A DNA stretch of 31,201 nt from CAYVAP01 sp964343195 (lineage in GTDB: Bacteria > Bacteroidota > Bacteroidia > J057). The notes beneath the pieces were generated by a model. The model did no database searches. It was not told the DNA's origin and saw only the letters and a list, made by a program, of their open reading frames with translations. Both the position numbers and the translations under genes were made by a program. The stretch is from assembly GCA_964343195.1 (NCBI GenBank), contig CAYFIR010000080.1, positions 1 through 31,201 of the forward strand, in the 5' to 3' direction. Shown piece by piece: positions 1 through 7,597 of this stretch. Numbering within the stretch: position 1 is the first letter of the stretch; every line of letters starts with the position of its first letter.

Positions 1-76
1 GGTATGGGGTATGGGGTATGGGGTATGGGGTATGGGGTATGGGGTATGGGGTATGGGGTATGGGGTATGGGGTATG
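1..76. repeat. (TATGGGG)n heptamer microsatellite, about 10.8 copies
   Basis: A perfect 7-bp tandem repeat runs from the first base to about 76, so the array may begin further left. Seven is not a multiple of three, so all three + frames stay open and encode the same Met-Gly-Tyr-Gly-Val-Trp-Gly cycle; this is not a gene. Runs of four G separated by TAT fit the pattern of an intramolecular G-quadruplex. Copy number could vary by slippage. Confidence 0.95.
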
Positions 77-103
77 CAGGGGGATTCGAGAGCCGCTACT
101 CAA

Positions 104-180
104 GGGTTACAACTTATTCCGTATCCCGTATTCCACATTCTCCTATGTCCTATTCCGCACATTCTTCCTTACCATTTAGG
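104..180. repeat. Spacer motif GGGTTACAAC plus TTCCGTAT-rich tract (copy 1)
   Basis: GGGTTACAAC at 104-113 is followed by a pyrimidine-rich run of TTCCGTAT / CCGTATTCC-like words. The same decamer (7437-7446) followed by similar words stands next to the second microsatellite. This suggests a related intergenic spacer element. No protein feature is seen in bases 77-282. Confidence 0.5.
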
Positions 181-282
181 AAAAAATGCACCAATTGCGG
201 CCTGGTAAGACTGATTGGTAGAATATGTGCGTTGAATGGGTGAGTTTGGATATATTGCCACCCCATTGATAAATATCAAAAT

Positions 283-627
283 ATGAAGGCAGTTACGTGG
301 CTGAGCCTTGTCAGCCTATTTCTACTGGGAGCAATGCCAGCCCCCTCTACTCCTCCTGATATCTGCAAGCTCAAAGGATCGGTTTACATCGAACAAACGG
401 CTTCGTTTGCGGATTTTCGGGTATTTGTACAGGATGTGGAGGCATTTGCCGACTTGGTTGTATATAAGGAACAGGGCGAAATCTTTGCAGATAAACCAGG
501 ACACTGGTACATCACCGACGTCAAAAGCTTCGCAGATTTCAGCATCTATATCGAGGATGTCGAAGCTTTCGCAGACTTTACCATTGCCTATACCCCATTT
601 CAATCCGCTGCTGGCTGCAACAACTAA
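283..627 (+). CDS. Small secreted DUF6150 / 7(1) septoil-knot-like protein
   Basis: A 114-residue protein with a short hydrophobic N-terminal segment (about 5-18), probably a signal peptide, so the mature protein is likely periplasmic or secreted. The mature part is a string of 12-15-residue units. Each has a Phe-Ala-Asp triplet (residues 42-44, 55-57, 68-70, 83-85, 96-98), and most are followed by alternating hydrophobics such as FRVFVQDV and FSIYIEDV. Short repeated AD-x-x-VY units are what I recall for DUF6150, the family renamed 7(1) septoil knot; the assignment is from memory of the pattern. Cys28 and Cys112, the only cysteines, bracket the repeat region and could form a disulfide. The stop overlaps the prmA start by one base (TAATG), so the two are probably cotranscribed. 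The molecular role is unknown. Confidence 0.75.
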   Translation: MKAVTWLSLVSLFLLGAMPAPSTPPDICKLKGSVYIEQTASFADFRVFVQDVEAFADLVVYKEQGEIFADKPGHWYITDVKSFADFSIYIEDVEAFADFTIAYTPFQSAAGCNN

Positions 628-1478
628 TGATCGATCCAAACACCTTACATACCGACTATATCTCTCTTGTTTTTGAGGCTGACACCGAAAAACAGGAGAT
701 CCTCATCGCCCTGCTGGCTGACCTGGGGTTTGAGGGTTTTGAGGAATATGATGATCGGCTAAGGGCCTATATTCCGGTTTCAAACTTTGACCGTGAAGCT
801 ACCGAAGCCATCGTTGATCAGATACCAGACGTCAGCCTTGCAGAAGAAGGCATCGTTCCTGACACCAACTGGAACGAAGTCTGGGAAAGGGCCTACGATC
901 CCATCTATGTAGACGATTATGCTCAGATACTGGCGATTTTCCATGAAGCCCAGCCCGGGTTTGAGCATACCCTGTGGATCACCCCTCAAATGTCATTTGG
1001 GACCGGACACCACCCTACGACTCGCCTCATGATCCGCCACATTCGGGAACTGGACCTCACCGACGCCAGGATCCTTGATATGGGCTGTGGAACGGGGGTG
1101 TTGGGCATCCTCACCCGAAAGCTAGGAGCCAGTGAAGTGGTCGGCATAGACATCGACCGCTGGAGCGCTGAAAATGCCGCAGAAAACGCGGACCACAACC
1201 AGTTGGATGGCTTTACCTGGCTTCAGGGAGACCAAAGCCATATTCCAGCCGAGCCATTCGACTTCATCCTCGCCAATATCAACCGAAACGTCCTCCTGGC
1301 TGACATTCCGGCTTACGTAAAAGCATTGAAGCCTGGTGGCCTACTGGTTATGAGTGGATTTTTCCCAGGCGACCTCCCCGCACTTGAGGAGCGACTGGCT
1401 CCATTTGGTCTGGAGTTTATTACACAAAAAACAGAAGGAGAATGGTGTGCCGCACGTTGGCAGAAGCCTATGGCCTAG
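627..1478 (+). CDS. prmA: Ribosomal protein L11 methyltransferase PrmA
   Basis: A cytoplasmic SAM-dependent enzyme that methylates lysines and the N-terminus of ribosomal protein L11. At 283 residues it has the usual family length. SAM motif I, DMGCGTGVLGI, is at about residues 151-161, followed by the acidic ribose-binding strand GIDIDRWSAENA and the PrmA-typical ANINRNVL at about 216. The N-terminal 100 residues are the L11-recognition region, and the family-typical FGTGHHPTTRL stands before motif I. The ATG is embedded in the stop of the upstream small secreted-protein gene (TAATG), which fixes the start and implies translational coupling. Nothing is unusual except this unexpected partner. 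Confidence 0.95.
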   Translation: MIDPNTLHTDYISLVFEADTEKQEILIALLADLGFEGFEEYDDRLRAYIPVSNFDREATEAIVDQIPDVSLAEEGIVPDTNWNEVWERAYDPIYVDDYAQILAIFHEAQPGFEHTLWITPQMSFGTGHHPTTRLMIRHIRELDLTDARILDMGCGTGVLGILTRKLGASEVVGIDIDRWSAENAAENADHNQLDGFTWLQGDQSHIPAEPFDFILANINRNVLLADIPAYVKALKPGGLLVMSGFFPGDLPALEERLAPFGLEFITQKTEGEWCAARWQKPMA

Positions 1479-1568
1479 CCAACCCTGGTGTAACCATTTT
1501 CGAAAAAACCATTAATCATCTATCGCAGTATTCCCCTATTCAGACCCATTTTTCCAAAACACCTTACT

Positions 1569-4500
1569 ATGCGTAGAATCGTTCTTATTACCCTTACCCT
1601 GGGATTTCTGTTAAGCAGCCATCTGAGTAGGGCTCAAGTAGATTTTTTCCCGACAGAACCCGAGGAGTTCCTGCCCAAATTCACCAGCTTCCTCAAGCAG
1701 GAGCGAAATACACGGGCCAGCGAAGCAGCTGAAAAACTGCTGCTGATGTGGAATGGCGGACAACTGACTGCTCCCGAGCAGGAAATTTTCATCCAACTGG
1801 CTAACCAGATGGTGCGCAACCGCCTGGATGCAGATCCTGCCATGAGCCAGTTGACCCTGCTCCTCTATCAACTGAAAAACGACCAGACCAAGGTAAAGAT
1901 CCCGGTCGATGCCTTCCTGGAAGTAACGGGGCAGTGCATTGCCAACCTGGACCCCAAAAGCTGCGAAAGCTACCTCCAGTCTCTGTTTTTATACCTCCCA
2001 TCGGGTCGCCCGGTATCCAAGGCCCGTTACCACTGGGAGATTACTTCCCCAAACCCTGTGCTTTCTTTCGAAACAAGGGAAACACTGGATGGCCCCAAGA
2101 GCGCTCCAGTGCTCACTTTCCCGGAAACCAACCTCCGCTATCAGACCTCCCGATTTAATGACTCTACGCTGATCACGGGAGTTTCTGGCAAGTACTTTCC
2201 CGTTACCAAAAGCTTCGAAGCGAGTGGAGGCCGGGTTACCTGGGCTAAAATGGGGCTGGACCCGGCCCAGGTTTACTGCGACCTGGAAGATTATAACCTG
2301 AACTTCAACGTAGGCCTGGTGAAAGCCGATACCGCTACTTTCTACTATGAAGGGCTGCTCTCAGAATCCATCCGCGGAAGATTTGAAGACCGGAACATCG
2401 GGTATGAGAATATTTCCAAGGCCAACTACCCCTATTTCCAGAGCTATGAAGGAGGAATCGTGATCGAAAACCTCGTCCCTGGAGTAGTTTATGAAGGAGG
2501 ATTTTCCCTGAGGGGCACACGCAAAATCGGTTCAGCATACGATGTCTATGAAGCTCCTGAGACACCTGAGGAAGGAGAATCCGGTACAGGCATCATTTAT
2601 GACGATCCATTCGATCCGTTTGGAACGGGAGCAAGCTCGAGCAGCGACTGGGGCGATTCGGACTGGGAAAGTGCCGAGGATGAATTCTCGACCTTTGGGA
2701 GCAGTGACACTGACTTTGAGTCAGAAGAATATACCGGAATGGATCCATTCGCCCTGCCTCCTGCCGGATCTGAAATGGGCGGTCTGTACGGGATGGCCCT
2801 ACGCCATGTTCCCGCCAAACTGGAGATCAAGCGAGCGGATACGACTGTCATCAAACTGACTGGGGAAGCATTCGTGCTGGATGAGGAGAAAATGATCGGC
2901 CGCAACCTCATGGCCGTCATCTACCAGGGTTCCGATCAGCAGGACAGCATCTACCACCCCGGAATGGACCTGGCCTATACTGGGGTTGACACGGTTTTGC
3001 GCCTCAAGCGCTCTGGTCGCGGTAACTCCCGGGCGATTCCCTTTATCAGTTCCTACCATGAGTTCTTCCTGTTCTTTGAGACCATCGTGTGGGACCTGAC
3101 CGAACAGGAGTTACGCTTTACTTCACTCATCGACCGGGAGAATAAAATTTCGACCATAGAGTCGTTTGACTATTTCACCATGGAGCGCTACCGTCGACTG
3201 CAGGGCATCCTGCCATTTAACCCCGTCGGAGCCATTTACCGCTACAAGGTGGTTGAAAAGTCCCCCACCATGTTTCCCGAGGACATCCTTCAATCTTACC
3301 GATTGGAGAGTGATGAGACTACTGATATGTTTCGGCGGATACTCCCCTCACTCGAAGGTTCTGGATTCCTGTCCTATGATCGGGACACCTACGAAATTAC
3401 TCCTACCGAGAAGCTTGACAACTGGGCTCGCGCAGCCAGAAAGGCCAAAGACTTTGATGCCATCCAGCTGATATCCCAGGTAGATACGGGTGCAAACGCG
3501 ATCCTGAACATGGAAACCATGGACATGGAACTCCGCGGAGTGCCTTTCTTCAGCCTCAGCGACTCTGTTTTCCTCAGAGTGCGGCCCTCCGAAGGAAGAG
3601 TCCTCGTCCAGGAAGGTCGTAACCTTCAGTTCGGAGGGGATATGGCCGTAGGACGGGTAAATTTCTATTCCAGTAATGAAGATCATCCCAGCTTTACTTT
3701 CTATTACGACACCTATCAGATCTACTGTGACTCGGTCGATTCCATGCGATTTGTATTGACCCGTGGTGCCAGCAGGACTGACTCATTAACACCGCTGGAA
3801 AAGGCCCTGAGTAATACGGTATTTGAAGGGGTAACCGGGGTAATTCACATCGATGATCCCCGCAATAAATCAGGAGAAAAAGGTGGACTTAACAGCCGCA
3901 ATGAGGCCGAAGAAGCCTACTACGCTCAATTCCCTGTTTTTGACAGCTATTCGCAGTCCTATCTCTACTGGGATGACCCCAGCATCCAGGGAGGGGTGTA
4001 TGACCGATCCAGCATGTACTTTGCCATATCGCCATTTGTGCTGGACAGCCTGGAAAACTTTGATGAGGCCCGGTTGAATTTCGGGGGCAAATTTGTCTCC
4101 AAGGGGATCTTCCCAGAGTTTGACCAGAATCTCCAGGTGATGGATGACAATACCCTCGGTTTTTCAAAAGAAACTCCGCCAGATGGCATACGCATCTATG
4201 AGGGCAAAGGGAGATTTTTCAGCGAAGTCACCCTGGACCATGCCGGCTTGAAGGGAGACGGCCGCATCGAATACCTGGGTACTGTAGCCCAAAGCGATAG
4301 TTTCAACTTTTATTTTGACTCTGTAACCGCCAACGTCAGCTATTTCAGCCTGAAACGTGGGTATCAGGGCGGGGTGTATTTTCCTTCGGTAGAAGCCAAC
4401 TCGGCCTATTATACCTGGTACACCCAGGAAGATGCCCTCTCATTGCAAAGCACCAGTTACGAAGAACTATCCATGTTCGATGGCCAGGGGACCTTTAACG

Positions 4501-6440
4501 GCATTCTGTCCATTTCCAAAAGGGGGATGGTTGGAAGTGGTGATCTGACCATGGGGCAGATCAAAATTCACAGTGACAGCATATTTTTTGACCGGAATAT
4601 CTATGGGGAAGATGTTGTCACCGCTCCCCGAGGAGATTTCATCGTCATGGATGAAGTAGGAGGCACAGACAGCGTACTGTTCATTGCCGAGAATGTGGAT
4701 ATCGAATACAACATCGCTGAGCATACCTCTACCTTTGCTCAGGTGGATAGTGGAGGATTGGGAGAATTTCCCAAGCAGCAGTATGCCACCACATTTGCTT
4801 CGGGTAGCTTTGATCGATCCAAGAACCAGCTGGACCTGGAAGGTTCCGGTGGACGAGATTACTTCATCTCGACCGATCCACAGATGGACAACCTGAAGTT
4901 CTTTGGAGAAGATGCCTACTTTGACCTGGACAGTCAGCAGGTGCGAATCTCCGGTGTACCCAATATCTACGTCGCTGACGCCATCATCACCCCTGACAGC
5001 CAAAAGGTCGTGATCGAGAACGACGGCAGGCTTCAGGACCTCAAGAAAGCGGTAGTGGAAGCCGATCAGGAAACCAGAATGCACCGCATCTACGAAGCCG
5101 ATGTGCAGATTCTTTCCCGAAACGACTACGAGGGCTCAGGTAAATACGACTACATCGAAGTAAACGGACGTCCTCAATACATTCAGTTTGATAACATCCG
5201 CATCAACAGCGATACGGTCACTACCGCCTCGGGCATGATCGCAGAGGAAGACAACTTCTACCTGACCGAACGCATTCTCTTCAAGGGACGAACAGAACTT
5301 GATGCGACCAACCGCTTCCTGACCTTTGAAGGGGAGGTAAAAATCGAGTCTGAAAATCCTGTCTTCAAGGGAGCCTGGTTCACATTTGAAGAGTCCATTG
5401 TAAATCCCGACTCGGTGTTTATTCCGATTGCGGATGACCTCACCAACGAGATGGGCGAAGATCTGATTGTGGGCCTTGCCTTCGTGCCAGAAGCCCGACT
5501 ATTCTACTCCAACTTCCTGCAGGCCAAAGAAGATCCGGATGACCGCGAGGTTCTGACAGCTTCCGGCGGCTTGACGTTTGACCGCCAGAGGAAGGAGTTC
5601 CGGATTGGCTCGGAGGACAAACTGCTGCGCCGCGTATATCGTGGAGCCACCGTGGCTTTCAACGACTCCGCGAATACCATTACCTCTCAGGGGCTACTCA
5701 ATTTCCCGACGGACTTTGAAGACAAGACCATTGGCATGCGGGCATCGGGTAGCTGGAAGGAAACCGTAGGCCGTAACGACCTGAGTACCGACCTGTTGAT
5801 TGGCTTTGACTTTGGGGGCCTGATTGACAAGGATGCCATAGAAGGCTTTATGAGCAAGGCTCCATATGTCATGGCTGCCGCCCGAGACATCGATATGAGT
5901 CAGCGGTCCCTTCAGGAGGCTGCGTCGGAACTGCTAGACGAAGATCGAAGTAGCGAACGGCAAACCCAGGAATTCGTGGAGCAGGTACGTACCGAGATGG
6001 TAAGTTCTGGTATCAAGCTATCCGAACAGTTGGGCTTTGACCTGACACTCTCCGGGGTAAATTTCCAGTTCAATGAAGATTATCGGGCACTGTTCTGCGA
6101 CTCCAAGGTAGGATTTGTAGGGCTGGGCGATGCCGCAATTAACAAGACGGTAGAATCCAAAATTGTCTACCAGTTCGGTACCATCTCCTCTGATTACGAG
6201 AAGCAGCCGGACCGCGTGACCATCCTGCTGGAACTGGACGCCAGTGGCTATAACTGGATCTTCTTCCACTATGAAGACGAGGTACTTTACACCCTTTCTT
6301 CCTTCGTCGAGGAATACAACGTTCCTATCCAGGAGGCCATCGACAAGGCAAAGGACACCAGTGGCATGCGCATAGAGCTCGCCACTGAGGACATGCTGGC
6401 CAAGTTCCGTCAGGAGTTTATTGTGAAGTTCATCCGCTAA
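1569..6440 (+). CDS. Very large secreted protein of unknown function, beta-rich
   Basis: A 1623-residue protein starting with a clear signal peptide (basic MRR, hydrophobic core, cleavage near ...SRAQ at about residue 23). I do not recognise the family. The first 130 residues look helical (Leu/Glu/Lys-rich). The rest is dominated by short alternating strands and Asp/Ser turns, with recurring phrases about strands, such as LDLEGSGG, VRISGVPNIYVADAI and FEGEVKIE, that recall OstA/LptA-type or other long beta-solenoid proteins; that is inference only. An acidic Ser/Asp/Glu/Gly-rich low-complexity stretch lies at about residues 340-400. No T9SS sorting domain is visible; the tail ends in a charged helix and FIVKFIR. 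It is probably periplasmic or outer-membrane associated. It sits 90 bp after prmA, with a strong terminator behind it. Confidence 0.85.
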   Translation: MRRIVLITLTLGFLLSSHLSRAQVDFFPTEPEEFLPKFTSFLKQERNTRASEAAEKLLLMWNGGQLTAPEQEIFIQLANQMVRNRLDADPAMSQLTLLLYQLKNDQTKVKIPVDAFLEVTGQCIANLDPKSCESYLQSLFLYLPSGRPVSKARYHWEITSPNPVLSFETRETLDGPKSAPVLTFPETNLRYQTSRFNDSTLITGVSGKYFPVTKSFEASGGRVTWAKMGLDPAQVYCDLEDYNLNFNVGLVKADTATFYYEGLLSESIRGRFEDRNIGYENISKANYPYFQSYEGGIVIENLVPGVVYEGGFSLRGTRKIGSAYDVYEAPETPEEGESGTGIIYDDPFDPFGTGASSSSDWGDSDWESAEDEFSTFGSSDTDFESEEYTGMDPFALPPAGSEMGGLYGMALRHVPAKLEIKRADTTVIKLTGEAFVLDEEKMIGRNLMAVIYQGSDQQDSIYHPGMDLAYTGVDTVLRLKRSGRGNSRAIPFISSYHEFFLFFETIVWDLTEQELRFTSLIDRENKISTIESFDYFTMERYRRLQGILPFNPVGAIYRYKVVEKSPTMFPEDILQSYRLESDETTDMFRRILPSLEGSGFLSYDRDTYEITPTEKLDNWARAARKAKDFDAIQLISQVDTGANAILNMETMDMELRGVPFFSLSDSVFLRVRPSEGRVLVQEGRNLQFGGDMAVGRVNFYSSNEDHPSFTFYYDTYQIYCDSVDSMRFVLTRGASRTDSLTPLEKALSNTVFEGVTGVIHIDDPRNKSGEKGGLNSRNEAEEAYYAQFPVFDSYSQSYLYWDDPSIQGGVYDRSSMYFAISPFVLDSLENFDEARLNFGGKFVSKGIFPEFDQNLQVMDDNTLGFSKETPPDGIRIYEGKGRFFSEVTLDHAGLKGDGRIEYLGTVAQSDSFNFYFDSVTANVSYFSLKRGYQGGVYFPSVEANSAYYTWYTQEDALSLQSTSYEELSMFDGQGTFNGILSISKRGMVGSGDLTMGQIKIHSDSIFFDRNIYGEDVVTAPRGDFIVMDEVGGTDSVLFIAENVDIEYNIAEHTSTFAQVDSGGLGEFPKQQYATTFASGSFDRSKNQLDLEGSGGRDYFISTDPQMDNLKFFGEDAYFDLDSQQVRISGVPNIYVADAIITPDSQKVVIENDGRLQDLKKAVVEADQETRMHRIYEADVQILSRNDYEGSGKYDYIEVNGRPQYIQFDNIRINSDTVTTASGMIAEEDNFYLTERILFKGRTELDATNRFLTFEGEVKIESENPVFKGAWFTFEESIVNPDSVFIPIADDLTNEMGEDLIVGLAFVPEARLFYSNFLQAKEDPDDREVLTASGGLTFDRQRKEFRIGSEDKLLRRVYRGATVAFNDSANTITSQGLLNFPTDFEDKTIGMRASGSWKETVGRNDLSTDLLIGFDFGGLIDKDAIEGFMSKAPYVMAAARDIDMSQRSLQEAASELLDEDRSSERQTQEFVEQVRTEMVSSGIKLSEQLGFDLTLSGVNFQFNEDYRALFCDSKVGFVGLGDAAINKTVESKIVYQFGTISSDYEKQPDRVTILLELDASGYNWIFFHYEDEVLYTLSSFVEEYNVPIQEAIDKAKDTSGMRIELATEDMLAKFRQEFIVKFIR

Positions 6441-6464
6441 TCCGGTATGATATAGGTTTATTTT

Positions 6465-6496
6465 ACCCGGCTTCATCCGAAGTCGGGTATTTTTTG
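6465..6496 (+). terminator. Rho-independent terminator after the 1623-residue protein gene
   Basis: ACCCGGCTTC (6465-6474), loop ATCC, GAAGTCGGGT (6479-6488), then ATTTTTT. The 10-bp stem has one G-U pair and a T run on the + strand, 24 bp after the stop codon. Confidence 0.88.
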
Positions 6497-6569
6497 TTGC
6501 CAACTTTAAACTTCTGCGTCCAAACTTCCGTCCTTGCCACGCTTGTTACAAGAAAGCTGAGGAAGACTG

Positions 6570-6600
6570 TTTAGACATCAAAGAGGTAACCCTATATTTG
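6570..6600 (+). promoter_or_regulatory. Bacteroidota-type promoter for the TerC gene
   Basis: TTTA (6570-6573), a 19-base spacer and TATATTTG (6593-6600). The second box is a perfect TAnnTTTG -7 element and the first matches TTTG at three of four bases. The ATG begins only 5 bases after the box, so transcription should start at or beside the start codon (see findings). Confidence 0.6.
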
Positions 6601-6604
6601 CGCC

Positions 6605-7405
6605 ATGGATTTTGGAGTACTGTTAACCACCCAGGGACTAGTCAGCATGATCACGCTGACGATGATGGAGATCATCCTGGGTATCGACAACATCGTTTTT
6701 ATTTCAATTGTAGCGGGCAAGCTACCGGAAGACCAGCAGGGGCGTGCACGGACACTTGGCCTTATGCTCGCACTCATTTTTCGGATCGCCCTGCTGTTGT
6801 CCATTAGCTGGATCGTATCACTTACCTACACGGTCTTTAATCCCATCAGTTGGCTAGACATGGGACTGAGTCCGGAGTTTCTGGAAAACTTTAACCTGAG
6901 CTGGCGGGACCTGATCCTGATTGCCGGAGGAATTTTCCTGATGGGAAAGACCATTTCGGAAATGCACCACAAGCTGGAGGGGGAAGACGAATCGGGAGAA
7001 AAGAAGCTCAAGGTTTCTACCTTTGGTGGTGTCATCGCCCAGATAGCAGCCCTTGACGTAGTCTTTTCCTTTGATAGCATTCTGACGGCGGTGGGCCTGG
7101 TGGATGAAGTGTTGATCATGATTGCTGCTGTGGTAATCGCTTTGGTCATCATGCTGGTGGCCGCCAAGCCCATTTCCGACTTCATTAACAGCCGCCCCAC
7201 CATGAAAATGCTCGCCTTGTCCTTCCTTCTGCTAATCGGATTTATGCTGATTGCAGAAGGCTTTGAACAGCATGTGGAGAAAGGGTATCTTTACTTCGCA
7301 ATGGCATTTTCCTTTGGAGTAGAAACCCTGAATGGACGGCTACGAAAGAAGGAGGAAGTTGCCCCAGTCCAACTGCGGGAACGGTATAGGGAAGATGAGG
7401 AGTAG
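6605..7405 (+). CDS. TerC-family integral membrane protein (probable metal-ion exporter)
   Basis: A 266-residue inner-membrane protein with about seven hydrophobic segments. It has the duplicated acidic signature of TerC/Alx: EIILGIDN near residues 22-29 and ALDVVFSFDS near residues 149-158, the intramembrane acidic residues thought to bind metal. TerC relatives are implicated in manganese export and in supporting membrane-protein metalation at the translocon. The tellurite label is historical and should not be taken as a phenotype. A charged cytoplasmic loop (Glu/Asp/Lys, about 120-135) separates the halves. The start is supported by family alignment, since the first conserved helix begins about 12 residues in. 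No terminator is visible behind it. Confidence 0.9.
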   Translation: MDFGVLLTTQGLVSMITLTMMEIILGIDNIVFISIVAGKLPEDQQGRARTLGLMLALIFRIALLLSISWIVSLTYTVFNPISWLDMGLSPEFLENFNLSWRDLILIAGGIFLMGKTISEMHHKLEGEDESGEKKLKVSTFGGVIAQIAALDVVFSFDSILTAVGLVDEVLIMIAAVVIALVIMLVAAKPISDFINSRPTMKMLALSFLLLIGFMLIAEGFEQHVEKGYLYFAMAFSFGVETLNGRLRKKEEVAPVQLRERYREDEE

Positions 7406-7436
7406 TTCGTAGCTGGATACTGACCTGACTATCATT

Positions 7437-7512
7437 GGGTTACAACAACTTAACCTTATACCAAATTCCGCATACCGTTTTCCGCCCATATTCCCCCTAT
7501 ACACCCTATCCC
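7437..7512. repeat. Spacer motif GGGTTACAAC plus TTCCGCAT-rich tract (copy 2)
   Basis: GGGTTACAAC (7437-7446) precedes AACTTAACC and then a TTCCGCATACCG / TTTTCCGCCC-like pyrimidine-rich run. It parallels the decamer and words at 104-180. Both copies stand beside a microsatellite between genes. Confidence 0.5.
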
Positions 7513-7580
7513 CCTTCATACCTCCATACCTTCATACCTCCATCCCTCCATCCCTCCATCCCTCCATCCCTTCACCCCTT
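7513..7580. repeat. 8-bp tandem repeat CCTYCATM, about 8.5 copies
   Basis: Octamers in order from 7513: CCTTCATA, CCTCCATA, CCTTCATA, four CCTCCATC, then CCTTCACC and a partial CCTT. The central four copies (7537-7568) are identical. The opposite strand reads GATGGAGG, G-rich like the array at the left edge. It ends only 17 bases before the GTG start of the LolC/E-type gene, so it lies in that gene's promoter or leader. Confidence 0.9.
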
Positions 7581-7597
7581 AACCTCCTCCCAGTCCC

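Noticed and set aside
1..76. CRISPR-like array (also at 7513-7580)
   Set aside because: Units of 7 or 8 bp are contiguous, without spacers, and no cas genes are nearby.
4..243. Open frames encoding Met-Gly-Tyr-Gly-Val-Trp-Gly repeats
   Set aside because: They are a by-product of the 7-bp repeat, open in all frames, with no conserved downstream protein.
4467..5084. A 205-codon open frame on the - strand
   Set aside because: It is antisense to the 1623-residue protein, whose long frame and signal peptide are convincing.
6605..7405. Tellurite-resistance gene
   Set aside because: TerC homology alone does not imply tellurite resistance; no other ter genes are nearby.
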